From Alphaproteobacteria bacterium (lineage in GTDB: Bacteria; Pseudomonadota; Alphaproteobacteria; Rhizobiales; Xanthobacteraceae), in the NCBI GenBank assembly GCA_009781045.1, contig WQYW01000018.1:1-43700 (forward strand): a stretch of DNA of 43,700 nt. The letters run 5' to 3'. The position numbers and the translations under genes were made by a program. The notes under the pieces were generated by a model, which had not been told where the DNA came from, ran no database searches, and worked only from the letters and a program-made list of their open reading frames with translations. Positions 16,690 through 25,705 of this stretch are shown here, one piece after another. Each line of letters starts with the position of its first letter. Position 1 is the first letter of the stretch.

Positions 16690-17736
16690 TCATGAAATTT
16701 CTGTAAGCAAATCGGCCAGGCGCCCTCGAGCAAAATCAACATAGCTTTGCGAGATATCAATTCCAACGGCGCCTCGCCCGAGCGATTTTGCTACCGCAAG
16801 CGTGGTTCCTGTGCCGCAGAATGGATCGAGCACCACGCCTCCCGGCGGACAAGTTGCCAGGATTGGAATGCGGCACAGGTCAGAGGGGAAGGGCGCAAAA
16901 TGTACATCGCCCTGACGATGCGTATCCTCGGGAATGATGTCCCAGACATCCGACGGCTTGCTCACATTGGGGTGATACTTGAGGAAATAGAAGCCTTTGT
17001 CCTTTATTTCCCGGGCACGCCCGGAAACGCCTGTACTGTCCGAATGCGTGGTCCGCTGCTGACCGCGGATGATCATGCGAAAATCCGCCAGCCGTTTTTC
17101 GCGCACGGCATCAAGCATGTCATTGAGCGCGGCAAGCGCCTCAACCTTCTCCGTCGGCGTCAACGCTGTGGAAAGTTCGATCTGCCTCCTGTAGCGGACA
17201 CCGGACACTCCCGTTGCGGAGATGACGGATCCGTTCACAACCTTCGCCTCTTTCGGGGTCGAGCGGATCGCGTCGGCGTCGTAGTAATAGCTTCGCTGCT
17301 TGACGAAATGAAAGACATGCTCGTGAATATTCCGAAGTTTGTCTTTCGCGTTGTCCGGCGCGCCCTTGACCTTGTTCCAGATCACGTCGTTACGCAGAAT
17401 CCAGCCTCCCCCATCCATCAATCCGATCGCGACCCTCCAGGGCACGCCCTGGAGACACTTGCGGTCGTAGGAATCGCCGATATTCAGCCACAGTGAGCCT
17501 TCCGGCTTCAGCACGCGCTTCACTTCGTTGAGGACCGCAGTGAGCGCCTCCACATATTCCGGGCACGTGGCTTCGCGACCAATTCCGTCCGTGTCATATT
17601 GGCGCTGCCCCCAGTAGGGCGGCGAGGTGAGACAGACATCAATCGTCGATGTGCACATCAGGCGCAGCACATCCAACGCATCACCGCACGTGACGGGAAA
17701 GGCCGGAGGCTTTGAACGTGTCCCGGATCCGTGCAT
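16690..17736 (-). CDS. beta-class DNA methyltransferase, probable m4C, of the NotI-like system
   Basis: The 348-residue protein is an N4/N6 DNA methyltransferase that protects host sites from the endonuclease encoded just downstream. Motif IV (TSPPYWGQRQY, about residue 40) precedes motif I (LDPFCGTGTTLAVA, about residue 310), the beta-class order, with the target-recognition region between. The SPPY form is typical of N4-cytosine enzymes, which I infer here. Other blocks: SLWLNIGDSYD, DVIWNKVKGAPD, EHVFHFVKQ and a final VGIDISQSYVDFARGRL. I chose the ATG at 17736 (AGAAGG 9 bases upstream); the frame extends to a GTG at 17769. The gene is intact and is followed 3 bases later by the endonuclease gene. 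Confidence 0.9.
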   Translation of the reverse strand: MHGSGTRSKPPAFPVTCGDALDVLRLMCTSTIDVCLTSPPYWGQRQYDTDGIGREATCPEYVEALTAVLNEVKRVLKPEGSLWLNIGDSYDRKCLQGVPWRVAIGLMDGGGWILRNDVIWNKVKGAPDNAKDKLRNIHEHVFHFVKQRSYYYDADAIRSTPKEAKVVNGSVISATGVSGVRYRRQIELSTALTPTEKVEALAALNDMLDAVREKRLADFRMIIRGQQRTTHSDSTGVSGRAREIKDKGFYFLKYHPNVSKPSDVWDIIPEDTHRQGDVHFAPFPSDLCRIPILATCPPGGVVLDPFCGTGTTLAVAKSLGRGAVGIDISQSYVDFARGRLADLLTEIS

Positions 17737-17769
17737 TTCTGAGAACCTTCTGGCGAGCGCGAAAATCAC

Positions 17770-18437
17770 ACCCGGATAGAGAATCGCTTGACAGGGCTAA
17801 TCCGATTCCTCCGCCTGCGCCACAACTGCCGACACGGTCAAACACGCTCAAGCCTGACCTGTCACGCCTGCAGAACCCACAGCACAGTCCCATCGAGTCG
17901 GCCCCGGAGCACCTGCATGGAGCCCATCCCTGCCTTGGTCCCTGGGGTCTGCCGGCCGCGATCCGATGGCCGTCAACGGCGAACTGGGGGGTCTGCGCCG
18001 TGGGCACCCGTGGAGAAGCGCAAGCAGCGCGTCGCAACGCACCCAGAACACGCACAGGCCGCACCAAAAAGGCCGCCGATTTTACCAAGGCAAGACACCC
18101 GCGCGGCACACACCCCCTTGAGAACCCATTCCATGCGCGTCCTGAAAAGAGGCCCTGTGCGCAAGGGCAACGGGCGGCGGATCCGCCGCCACTCCCGCCG
18201 GAATTCCGCCAACGACTTGAATTCATTAGACGAAACGTCCGATTTCGGGGTCTTTAAGGCCGCCTCAGCCTGCGGCCTTTGCCAGCTTCCTTGCCGCTTC
18301 CCTGCTTCCCTGGCACTTCCTCGCCGCCGCGCCTGGCCATCGGCATTCGGGCACCCTTGAACACCTTGGGCACCGGCACCAGTGGGGCCCCCAACACATG
18401 CTTGCATTTCGGCGCTCCTGACGCCACATTGCGCCTC
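17770..18437. other. intergenic region upstream of the restriction-modification operon and SRP RNA
   Basis: About 670 bases separate the leftward methyltransferase gene and the rightward 4.5S RNA. Overlapping frames are Arg/Pro/His-rich shadows. A terminator-like hairpin lies at 18256-18280, and promoters for both sides must lie here, but none is distinct. Confidence 0.45.
18256..18280. terminator. hairpin with flanking T/A, possible terminator
   Basis: AAGGCCGC (18256-18263) pairs with GCGGCCTT (18272-18279) around an 8-base loop, followed by a short T run on the plus strand. It would insulate the SRP RNA/dnaX unit from upstream transcription. Confidence 0.5.
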
Positions 18438-18533
18438 AGGAGGTTGGCGGTGGACGAGCCACTCGCCAACCGGGTCAGGTCCGGAAGGAAGCAGCCCTAA
18501 CGAGATCCGGATCGGGTCGCCTGCCAATCTCCT
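18438..18533 (+). ncRNA. ffs: small signal recognition particle RNA (4.5S RNA)
   Basis: The universally conserved SRP RNA apical domain is present: GGTCAGGTCCGGAAGGAAGC followed by AGCCCTAACGA, containing the Ffh-binding symmetric and asymmetric loops. The ends pair: AGGAGGTTGGCGG at the 5' side with CCTGCCAATCTCCT at the 3' side, giving a single hairpin of about 96 bases. It is followed by a short T-rich stretch. The RNA assembles with Ffh to target membrane proteins co-translationally. Its position just ahead of dnaX is common in alphaproteobacteria. Confidence 0.95.
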
Positions 18534-18720
18534 GCCTTTCTTCCGGGGAGCAATCCCTGATTCCAAGGGTCAATCCCCGAAATCCGCCATACGGGAATGC
18601 GTGCGCGCCCTGACGTCAATGTCGGGGATCACCGGCAAATGGCTTGGGCCTTGCGCCAAAGTCGCCCCGAAGCCGCGGCACGACAGAAGTCCGGGGGGCA
18701 CTGCCAATGTGGATCGACCG

Positions 18721-20592
18721 ATGAGCGACGTCGATGACAGCACCGGGCCGGGCCTGGATCTCGGTCTGCCACCGGCGGCACCGGCCCCCCCTGCTGCCCC
18801 CTACCGGGTGCTGGCGCGCAAATACCGCCCCAGCACCTTCGATGACCTGATCGGCCAGGAGGCCCTGGTCCGCACCATTTCCAACACTTTCGACACCGGG
18901 CGGATTCCCCAGGCCTGGATCCTCACCGGGGTGCGCGGCATCGGCAAGACCACCACCGCACGCATTCTGGCCCGCGGCCTCAACTACGAACTTGCCGACG
19001 GATCGGTCCGCGGCCCCACCATCCATATGCCCACCCTCGGCGTTCACTGCCAGGCCATCATGGAAAGCCGGCACATGGATGTGCTGGAAATGGACGCCGC
19101 CTCCCACACCAGCGTCGATGACGTGCGCAAAATCAACGACAGCGTGTCCTATGTCCCGACCAGCGCCCGCTACAAGGTCTATATCATCGACGAAGTTCAC
19201 ATGCTGTCGGGTTCCGCCTTCAACGCCTTTCTCAAGACGCTGGAGGAACCGCCGGAACACGCCAAATTCGTTTTCGCCACGACCGAAATCCGCAAGGTTC
19301 CGGTCACGGTGCTGTCGCGCTGCCAGCGTTTCGACCTGCGCCGGATCAAGCTCGAAGTATTGATGCAGCATCTTGCCGGTATCAGTGCCAGAGAAGGGGT
19401 CGAGATCGAGCAGGAGGCGCTGGCCATCATCGCCCGCGCCGCCGAGGGCTCGGTGCGCGATTCGCTGTCGCTGCTCGACCAGGCGATTGCCCATGCCGCC
19501 GGCACCGTCAGGGCGGAGGCGTTGCGCCAGATGCTGGGGCTCGCCGACCGCACGCGGGTGATCGACCTGTTCGGCGCACTGGCGAGCGGTGATATCGCCG
19601 CAGCGCTGCGCGAGTTCCGGGAGCAGTATGACATCGGTGCTGACCCGGCCGTGGTGCTGTCGGATCTGGCGGAATTCGTCAACTTCGTCACCCGCGTCAA
19701 GATCGTGCCGGAAGTCGCCGAAAATGTCGCTCATAGCGAGACCGAGCGCCAGCGCGCCCGCGATTTCGCCGTCAGAATTTCAATCCCGGCGCTGGCGCGG
19801 ATGTGGCAGATGCTGCTCAGGGGCGAAGCAGAGGTCGAGGCCTCGTCCCGCCCAGCAGCCGCGGCCGAAATGGTCCTGGTGCGCATCGCCTATGCTGCCG
19901 GTCTGCCGCCTCTGGAAGACATCCTGCGCTCAGTTGAGGGCCCGGCTGCAGCCCAGGGAGTGTCCCGGGGAACCTCCCATGGAACGTCACATGGAACGTC
20001 ACATGGAACGTCACATGGAACGTCTCTTGGGGCGGCCCAGGGTGCTGCCACGACCCGGGGAACCTCCCAGACCATGGCCCGCAGCACCGCCCCAGCGGCG
20101 CTTGCGGCTCAGCCACGGCCCCAGCTGGCCGCCAGCTCTCCGCACACCGCCGCGCCGCTGCGCCATGTCGCCAGCTTCACCGAACTTGTGGAACTCGCGG
20201 CGGAAAAGCGCGACCTCCTGACAAGGTCGGCGTTAGAGGCGGATATGCGCCTGGTTGCTTTCGACGACGGCCGGCTCGAGGTCGCACTTGAACCCACCGC
20301 TTCGAAACAGCTGATCACCGAACTGTCACGCAAATTCGAACAATGGACCGGGCGGCGCTGGACCGTCGTGGTCTCCAATGCTCCCGGCCAGCCGACGCTG
20401 CGCTCGGTCCAGCTGGCGCGCAAAGAAGAGCATGCCCGCAATGCCGAGACCGACCCACGCGTGCGCGAGGTGCTGGCACGCTTTCCCGGCGCCAGGATCG
20501 TCGAAGTCCGCAAGCTCGCGCCCGACGCACAACCCGAGCCGGCAAACGACTATGGCAGCGACGAGGTGAACGAAGACGCCGACGACTCCTGA
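18721..20592 (+). CDS. dnaX: DNA polymerase III subunits gamma/tau
   Basis: The 623-residue clamp-loader ATPase loads the sliding clamp at the replication fork. It opens with an Ala/Pro-rich leader, then YRVLARKYRPSTFDDLIGQE, Walker A GVRGIGKTTTARILA (about residue 65), Walker B KVYIIDEVHMLS and the SRC motif (VTVLSRCQRFDLRR). The zinc-binding cysteines found in E. coli DnaX are absent (RGLNYELADG..TLGVHCQAIME), as I recall for alphaproteobacteria. Domain III and a C-terminal tau-like region (KQLITELSRKFEQWTGRRW) follow, joined by a linker holding a 12-bp repeat expansion. I chose the ATG at 18721; a GTG four codons earlier is possible. It heads dnaX-ybaB-recR. I see no A-run typical of gamma frameshifting. 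Confidence 0.96.
   Translation: MSDVDDSTGPGLDLGLPPAAPAPPAAPYRVLARKYRPSTFDDLIGQEALVRTISNTFDTGRIPQAWILTGVRGIGKTTTARILARGLNYELADGSVRGPTIHMPTLGVHCQAIMESRHMDVLEMDAASHTSVDDVRKINDSVSYVPTSARYKVYIIDEVHMLSGSAFNAFLKTLEEPPEHAKFVFATTEIRKVPVTVLSRCQRFDLRRIKLEVLMQHLAGISAREGVEIEQEALAIIARAAEGSVRDSLSLLDQAIAHAAGTVRAEALRQMLGLADRTRVIDLFGALASGDIAAALREFREQYDIGADPAVVLSDLAEFVNFVTRVKIVPEVAENVAHSETERQRARDFAVRISIPALARMWQMLLRGEAEVEASSRPAAAAEMVLVRIAYAAGLPPLEDILRSVEGPAAAQGVSRGTSHGTSHGTSHGTSHGTSLGAAQGAATTRGTSQTMARSTAPAALAAQPRPQLAASSPHTAAPLRHVASFTELVELAAEKRDLLTRSALEADMRLVAFDDGRLEVALEPTASKQLITELSRKFEQWTGRRWTVVVSNAPGQPTLRSVQLARKEEHARNAETDPRVREVLARFPGARIVEVRKLAPDAQPEPANDYGSDEVNEDADDS
19979..20026 (+). repeat. 12-bp tandem repeat inside dnaX, four copies
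   Basis: The unit ATGGAACGTCAC occurs three times exactly and once with one change, encoding GTSH units in the linker between the clamp-loader core and the tau-like domain. A related 12-mer GGGGAACCTCCC lies directly upstream and again at about 20057. The unit length keeps the frame, so copy number can vary without breaking the gene. Confidence 0.9.
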
Positions 20593-20690
20593 AACCCTGC
20601 GTCCTGAAGCCTCTCCTGACACCGCACCAGGAATTTTTGCGGGCCTGAAACGGCTCCTTTTGCGCAAAACCTCACACAGGGAAAATAGTG

Positions 20691-21008
20691 ATGGCTGACT
20701 TTCTTGGCATGATGAAACAGGCGGCGAAACTTCAATCGAAAATGCAGGAGATGCAGGAGGAGCTTGCAGCAGTAGAGGTCGAAGGCATGTCCGGTGGCGG
20801 TCTGGTCCGCGTGCGCATGAGTGCCAAAATGGAGATCAAAAGCATCGCGATCGATCCCTCCCTGATGAAGCCCGAGGAGCGCGAAGTGCTGCAGGACATT
20901 CTGGTCAGTGCCCTCAACGATGCCCGTCGCAAGGCCGAACAGGCGATGCAGGAAAAAATGCAGGGCCTGACCGGCGGCCTCGGTCTGCCGCCCGGTCTGC
21001 TCGGCTAG
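20691..21008 (+). CDS. ybaB: YbaB/EbfC nucleoid-associated protein
   Basis: The 105-residue protein belongs to the YbaB/EbfC family, dimeric tweezers-like DNA-binding proteins. The N-terminal helix is Met/Gln-rich ([20 protein letters not shown]), then [20 protein letters not shown] and [20 protein letters not shown], and a Gly/Pro/Leu tail. The ATG at 20691 follows AGGGA by 8 bases; the GTG one codon upstream is less likely. It lies about 100 bases after dnaX and 8 bases before recR, the conserved dnaX-ybaB-recR order. Confidence 0.95.
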   Translation: MADFLGMMKQAAKLQSKMQEMQEELAAVEVEGMSGGGLVRVRMSAKMEIKSIAIDPSLMKPEEREVLQDILVSALNDARRKAEQAMQEKMQGLTGGLGLPPGLLG

Positions 21009-21016
21009 TTCCGGCG

Positions 21017-21619
21017 ATGGCAGCCGTCGTGGGCCCGGAAATTGAACGTCTGATCCAGCTCCTGGCACGCCTGCCGGGACTGGGCCCCCGGTCGGCCCGG
21101 CGGGCGGCACTGCATCTGATCAAAAAACGCGAAGCCCTGATGCTGCCGCTCGCAGGAGCGCTGCAGACCGCCCTCGACAGGATCGAGCTGTGCCAGGTCT
21201 GCGGCAATATCGACACAAGCAATCCATGCCTGTTGTGCAGCGACCCCAAACGCGACGCCTCGATCATCGTTGTCGTCGCCGATGTCGCCGACCTCTGGGC
21301 CCTGGAGCGCGCCCATGCCACAAACGGGCACTATCACGTACTTGGTGCCACGTTGTCGCCGCTGGACGGCATCGGACCGGAGGATCTCGCCATCGCGCCT
21401 CTCATTGCCCGCGCCCATGACCCCAAAGTGACGGAAATCGTCCTCGCCCTCAACGCCACCGTCGATGGCCAGACCACCGCCCATTACATCACCGACCTGT
21501 TGCAGGACGCCCGGGTCCGGGTCACGCGGCTCGCCCATGGCGTGCCGGTGGGCGGCGAACTTGACTATCTCGATGAAGGTACGCTGTCCGCCGCCATGCG
21601 CCAGCGCACCCTGTTCTGA
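21017..21619 (+). CDS. recR: recombination mediator protein RecR
   Basis: RecR helps RecF/RecO load RecA on gapped single-stranded DNA. The 200-residue product has the helix-hairpin-helix [20 protein letters not shown] (residues about 16-35), a four-cysteine zinc finger ([16 protein letters not shown], about 59-74), and a Toprim domain ([16 protein letters not shown] onward, with [17 protein letters not shown] and [20 protein letters not shown]). Length and motifs are complete. It starts 8 bases after the ybaB stop and is surely co-transcribed. Confidence 0.97.
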   Translation: MAAVVGPEIERLIQLLARLPGLGPRSARRAALHLIKKREALMLPLAGALQTALDRIELCQVCGNIDTSNPCLLCSDPKRDASIIVVVADVADLWALERAHATNGHYHVLGATLSPLDGIGPEDLAIAPLIARAHDPKVTEIVLALNATVDGQTTAHYITDLLQDARVRVTRLAHGVPVGGELDYLDEGTLSAAMRQRTLF

Positions 21620-22236
21620 CTGCCGAAGCCCGCAAGAGAAGGAATGCCGGCAGAAGGACCGCGCTTGGCCCGCCGCACCGTCCCGACGGCGGCGTGCCAG
21701 CCACCTGACCTGCGGTCTTTGCTGCAGCCAGGACGCAGGTCCCGCAAAGAGGGCCGTGCCGATTGCCGGCCAACCCGGCAGGGATCGGCGCCAGTCGGGG
21801 ATCCGCCTTTGCGCGTCATTTTTGCGGCCTTCCCTGCAACCAGGCGTTGTCGCAACGCACGGCCGCTGCATGCCCTGCAGCGGGCGCGGCGCGGCGCTCC
21901 GGACAGCACAACCGCTCTCTGAAATCCGTGATTTTGATCACTGTTCACAAGAGGTGCCGCGCGCAAGAGAAAGGCTTGCGATTCACAATGCCATGCGATT
22001 GCTCGCAGCCGTTGCCGATCGGTCACCCCCTCAAGACCCCGCCGCGACCCGCGGAATCATACGCCGAAACAATGGCTCCCGGAAATATCTCCGCTCCCGC
22101 CAGAGATTTTTCCGATCCGCACAATTGCGCGCCCGGGTTGCAGAAAAATGAAAAAAACGCTTTATATCGCGCCGTGAAAAGCGGGCGTTTTTCCGCACCA
22201 GAGAAAAAGCCCCCAGGCAGGACGGAAAACACGGGC
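21620..22236. other. intergenic region after recR
   Basis: No gene is recognised in these 617 bases. AAAAACGC at 22153-22160 and GCGTTTTT at 22185-22192 form an imperfectly spaced hairpin flanked by A and T runs that may act as a terminator on either strand. Overlapping frames are shadows. Confidence 0.45.
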
Positions 22237-22656
22237 GTGACCAGCAAATCGGCGATACCTGCGATTTTGACGGCGGTGATGGTGGCGCTGACATCTGGCG
22301 CGGCCACTGCCCAGGAGGACATCCTCCAGACCCCCGGAAAACCGCTCCGACTCGGTGACGTCATCTCCGGCCACCTCGACGCCATGCATGTGCGCGGGCG
22401 CAAAGGCGATGCCTTCCAGCTCAGCAGCGAGCCTCGCCGCCTGCCGCCGCCCCACCTCACCTGCGATCTCATGACCGGCCCGCAGACCTTTGAACTCGTC
22501 ACCCATAATGATGCCGAGGTGACACAGCTCAAGGGCCTTATGGGTCACGTGGTTTCCATCAAGGTCGGCGAAATCAGCTGCGCCGACGCTGTCGGGCAGC
22601 TGAGCGAGGCGGTGATCAGCCAGTGGCGCGTGGTCAAAACACGCGCCGCTCAGTAA
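22237..22656 (+). CDS. exported hypothetical protein
   Basis: The product is about 139 residues with a signal peptide (SAIPAILTAVMVALTSGAATAQ). The mature part has two cysteines (HLTCDLMTG and GEISCADAVG) and alternating hydrophobic residues suggesting a small beta-rich fold; no family is recognised. I start it at the GTG at 22237, since AGGACGG lies about 11 bases upstream and the signal peptide begins at once; the frame is open far upstream but unlike a protein. It sits between recR and the convergent AmpG-like gene. Confidence 0.65.
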   Translation: MTSKSAIPAILTAVMVALTSGAATAQEDILQTPGKPLRLGDVISGHLDAMHVRGRKGDAFQLSSEPRRLPPPHLTCDLMTGPQTFELVTHNDAEVTQLKGLMGHVVSIKVGEISCADAVGQLSEAVISQWRVVKTRAAQ

Positions 22657-22930
22657 GGACGCCGGCCGGCCAGGCGCTCTTCGAGGAATGTGGAATGGGG
22701 TGCGTGTCGCCCCCACCGGCTTTTGGCGGGCTTGCCGACAGCACGCTTTCCGGCGTCTTGAGGAGTTTCACACTGGCGCACCGCCCATCCGTGGATGAAA
22801 CCCGGCTCGAGGGCGGCGTCACGCCGGCAACGGGCACAGGTTTCGTCCAGCCGGCCAGACGTCGGTGAACCGCTTGGCGGGGCCGGGAGGCTTCTGTCCT
22901 GGCGCTGACGCCAGCGCCCGGAGCGATCCA

Positions 22931-24313
22931 TCAGGCCTGCGACTCGAACTGCGTGAAATGCCCCCGGCTCTGGAGATAGAACAGGAGCAGGAAGCTCGGG
23001 ATCGCCGCCGCCGCCGAGAGCAGGAAATAGTTCACCCATCCGGTTTCGGCGACGATGTAGCCGCTCGCTGCAGCAAAGACGGTGCGTCCGACCGCCGTCA
23101 AGGCGGTCAGGAGCGCATACTGGGTGGCGGTATGCTGCCGGTTGCCACAGAGTGCGGAGAGATAGGCGACGAAGGTCACGGTGCCGAGCCCGGCGGTGAA
23201 CTGTTCGGCGGTGATGGCAAAAGTCAGCCAGGCCACGTCATGGCCAAGCGTCGCCTGCACCGCAAAAGGCAGAATGGCGACGGTCTGCAGGATCCCGCCG
23301 ATCCACAGGCTGTTTCGCAGGGAAAAGCTGCGGGCAACAAAGCCGCCGACGAAACCGCCGAGAATGCTGGCAGCAAAGCCGACGCCCTTGAGGATGGCGG
23401 CGAGTTCGACCCGCGAAAACCCCATATCGAGGACAAACTTCGTGTTCAGGGCGGTTGCCAGCGCATCGGCAAGCTTGAACAGCACCACAAAGAGCAGGAT
23501 GGCAACCACAGCGTCGCGGGTGAAAAAGTCTTTGAGGCTGCCGACCGCCACCGCGATGACGCCGCGCTCCTGCGGCTGCACCGCCGGCGCATCCGGGCCT
23601 CTTTCACCGCAGACGTCGGCAACCGCGGAGACGCCGGGCTCAGGCGCAAGAATTGTTGCCAGCACCCCGACCACCACCAGCACCGCCATGATGACATAGG
23701 TCATGCTGTAGGCCTGCTGCTTGTCGATACCGAACCATTCGATCAGGCTCGAGACTACGAGCAGAGCGCCCGCCCCCGATACCAGGGTGGCGATGCGATA
23801 GGCGGCGACATAGGACGCCATCCCCGCCGCCTGCTCGTTGCGCCCCAGGCTTTCGACCCGGAAGGCGTCGATGACGATATCCTGGGTGGCCGCCGCAGTG
23901 GCGACCAGAACCGCAGCCGCAGCCAGAACCACCGGTGCGCCGACCGGATCACAGGAGGCCAGCAGCAGCACCGCCGCGATCAGCAGGATCTGGGTGAGGA
24001 TCAGCCAGGCCCGGCGGCGCCCCAGCATGCGCGTCAGAAACGGAATCTCGACGGCATCGACCAGCGGCGACCACAACACCTTGGTCACATAGGGCGTGCC
24101 GACAAAGGCAAAAAGGCCGATGGTCTTGATGTCGACCTGGCTCTCCGCCATCCAGGCCTGCAGCGTCGACCCCACCAGGGAAAACGGCAGCCCGGCGGAA
24201 AAGCCGAGCAGAAGCACCACCAGGACCGGCCGCTGCAGATAGACCGTCAGCACCTCCAGGAGGGACGAGGTGGATTGCGGGGCAACACTGGAACCGGGCT
24301 CAGACTTTTGCAT
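22931..24313 (-). CDS. AmpG-like MFS muropeptide permease
   Basis: The 460-residue inner-membrane protein has 12-14 hydrophobic segments and follows the AmpG family layout: an N-terminal LLLGFSAGLPFSLVGSTLQA, then KVLWSPLVDAVEIPF with GRRRAWLI, the TQDIVIDAFRVE segment, and FKLADALATALNTKFVLD in the second half. AmpG imports anhydro-muropeptides for peptidoglycan recycling. A cytoplasmic loop near residues 225-255 is acidic and poorly conserved. It converges with the exported-protein gene at 22237-22656. Substrate assignment is by family. Confidence 0.85.
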   Translation of the reverse strand: MQKSEPGSSVAPQSTSSLLEVLTVYLQRPVLVVLLLGFSAGLPFSLVGSTLQAWMAESQVDIKTIGLFAFVGTPYVTKVLWSPLVDAVEIPFLTRMLGRRRAWLILTQILLIAAVLLLASCDPVGAPVVLAAAAVLVATAAATQDIVIDAFRVESLGRNEQAAGMASYVAAYRIATLVSGAGALLVVSSLIEWFGIDKQQAYSMTYVIMAVLVVVGVLATILAPEPGVSAVADVCGERGPDAPAVQPQERGVIAVAVGSLKDFFTRDAVVAILLFVVLFKLADALATALNTKFVLDMGFSRVELAAILKGVGFAASILGGFVGGFVARSFSLRNSLWIGGILQTVAILPFAVQATLGHDVAWLTFAITAEQFTAGLGTVTFVAYLSALCGNRQHTATQYALLTALTAVGRTVFAAASGYIVAETGWVNYFLLSAAAAIPSFLLLFYLQSRGHFTQFESQA

Positions 24314-24897
24314 CTCCCGCCATTAACAGATTTCTTGCGCTGTCGCGCCCCCCCCTGCAGGAAATCCGCGCCGCCCTCCGTTCGCTCCACCGCGTGACCG
24401 CACCGGGCCCCGGCTTTCTGGTGACCATGGAGAGCACCGGCTCCAGCGCCCGGATCCAGACCAGGAACAGCGAAACGCCACGCCCGTTCACCGGTCCAGT
24501 CGCGCCGTGGCCTGACACCCAGAACATGAGCGACCACCCGAATCGAGCCGACGCAGATGTCACCGTATCTGAGCGCCCCCTTTAAACAACGCGTCGCGAG
24601 ATGGGATACGCAATGAGCCGGCACGCCGCGGGTTGACGACACTTCCAGGCACAGGCGGGTGGCCTCCGGGGATAAGGTGACATCTGTCAAACACCTCGGA
24701 CACGGAACTCATGGCTGGCCCGCAATGGTACTCCAGCACCACATCAAAATGTCAAAGCAGGGGACCTCAGGATGATCCGTTATCCACCAGGACGGTCTCG
24801 CGCGCATCGACTGCGACACGCCAAAAGAACATCTGCGCAGGCTTGAGCCGTTGCGAGGGAATTCATGTGCCTCCAGGCTTTCCGCCTCACACCCCCC
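24314..24897. other. intergenic region, possible element debris
   Basis: Several minus-strand frames of 60-147 codons overlap here but none matches a family or has a ribosome binding site. The base composition drops toward the antitoxin remnant. I suspect decayed mobile or accessory DNA but cannot name it. Confidence 0.35.
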
Positions 24898-25103
24898 TCA
24901 CGTACCGATCTTGATCAACTCCACGCGATTCTTGAGGAGTTCATTCAGCATCGAATTTAGGGTTGTGCCCCTGGCCCTGGCCCTGGCCCGTTCCGCAAGA
25001 TAAACCAGAACTTCCCGATCGATGTGCACAGGCGGGATAAGGACTGCGTCTTTGCAAACGCACCTGCCACGCTCCCTCCGGAAAAATCATATTCGTCGCG
25101 CAT
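24898..25103 (-). pseudogene. antitoxin gene paired with brnT, frameshifted
   Basis: A GGAG site overlapping the end of brnT precedes an ATG at 25103 opening MRDEYDFSGGSVAGAFAK, a typical antitoxin start (the MxxEYDFSGG motif). After this the frame is lost; the expected continuation, LIPPVHIDREVLVYLAERAR then GTTLNSMLNELLKNRVEL, is readable in another frame and ends in TGA at 24898-24900. A GGCCAG-type 6-bp unit repeated three times (about 24970-24990) expands an Arg-Ala run inside it. The antitoxin is therefore split by a frameshift near 25045-25055. Confidence 0.72.
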
Positions 25104-25107
25104 CTCA

Positions 25108-25381
25108 TCAAGCTCCTTCATAGTACTGTTGAGCCTCACGCCGGGTTGGTCGCCTGGCCGAAATAAGGCGGATCAATATCACATCTCCGTCGATTTCAGT
25201 CCCGGTGTGAACAGCGAGAACAAGGTGCAGGTCTAAACTCTCGCCAATCGAACTCCCGCGATCTTCTGCATCGCTGTGGTCGGCGTCAAAGACAGTGATG
25301 GAAAACGAATCCTCGAAAATGGTCATGGCCATATCGAAAGAAACACGTGTGCCTGCGAAGATTCGCTTCCGCTTCCCTCAT
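25108..25381 (-). pseudogene. BrnT-family ribonuclease toxin remnant, frameshifted
   Basis: The open part (to about 25332) reads MAMTIFEDSFSITVFDADHS, then a degraded IGES block, then a final IRLISARRPTRREAQQYYEG, the signature end of BrnT toxins. The expected N-terminus (EAEANLRRH before VSFDMAMTIFED) is present only in another frame, so a frameshift lies near 25350 in a run reading ACACGTGTTTC on the coding strand. The middle also departs from family consensus. The toxin-antitoxin order (toxin first, antitoxin second, overlapping signals) matches brnTA operons. Confidence 0.75.
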
Positions 25382-25705
25382 CACACGCACCGCAACCATC
25401 CACAGCCAACATCGTTTGACAGAACCGCCGCCGCGGTCAGGACAGGCGTTGACCACGAGCGAGACATGCGGCAGCACCCGGACGGTGAAGGTTCCACGTT
25501 TCAGCGAATTGGGAAACGCCCGGCCAGGCGGCACCCTGGGTCTGCTGTTTTCGCGAAGCCTCACCGGAGACCCGCCAGTCACAGACGCGCTTTCGAGCCT
25601 TGGAAAGACCTCGTCCGAAACGCCCTCTCTCTGAACGCTGGGTGTGGGCCGCCTGTCTCCCCCCTTTCCCATCCGGTCGTGGTCCAGGCTTTGGCCTCGA
25701 TCTCC
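25382..25705. other. intergenic region, nothing recognised
   Basis: About 320 bases lie between the brnT remnant and the end of rmuC. The open minus-strand frame has no family resemblance. The brnT promoter would be expected here. Confidence 0.4.

Noticed and set aside
18616..19734. 372-codon minus-strand frame opposite dnaX
   Set aside because: Shadow of DnaX codons; no recognisable domain.
22865..24397. 510-codon plus-strand frame opposite the AmpG-like gene
   Set aside because: Asp/Gln/His-rich antisense product typical of the complement of a membrane protein; no family match.
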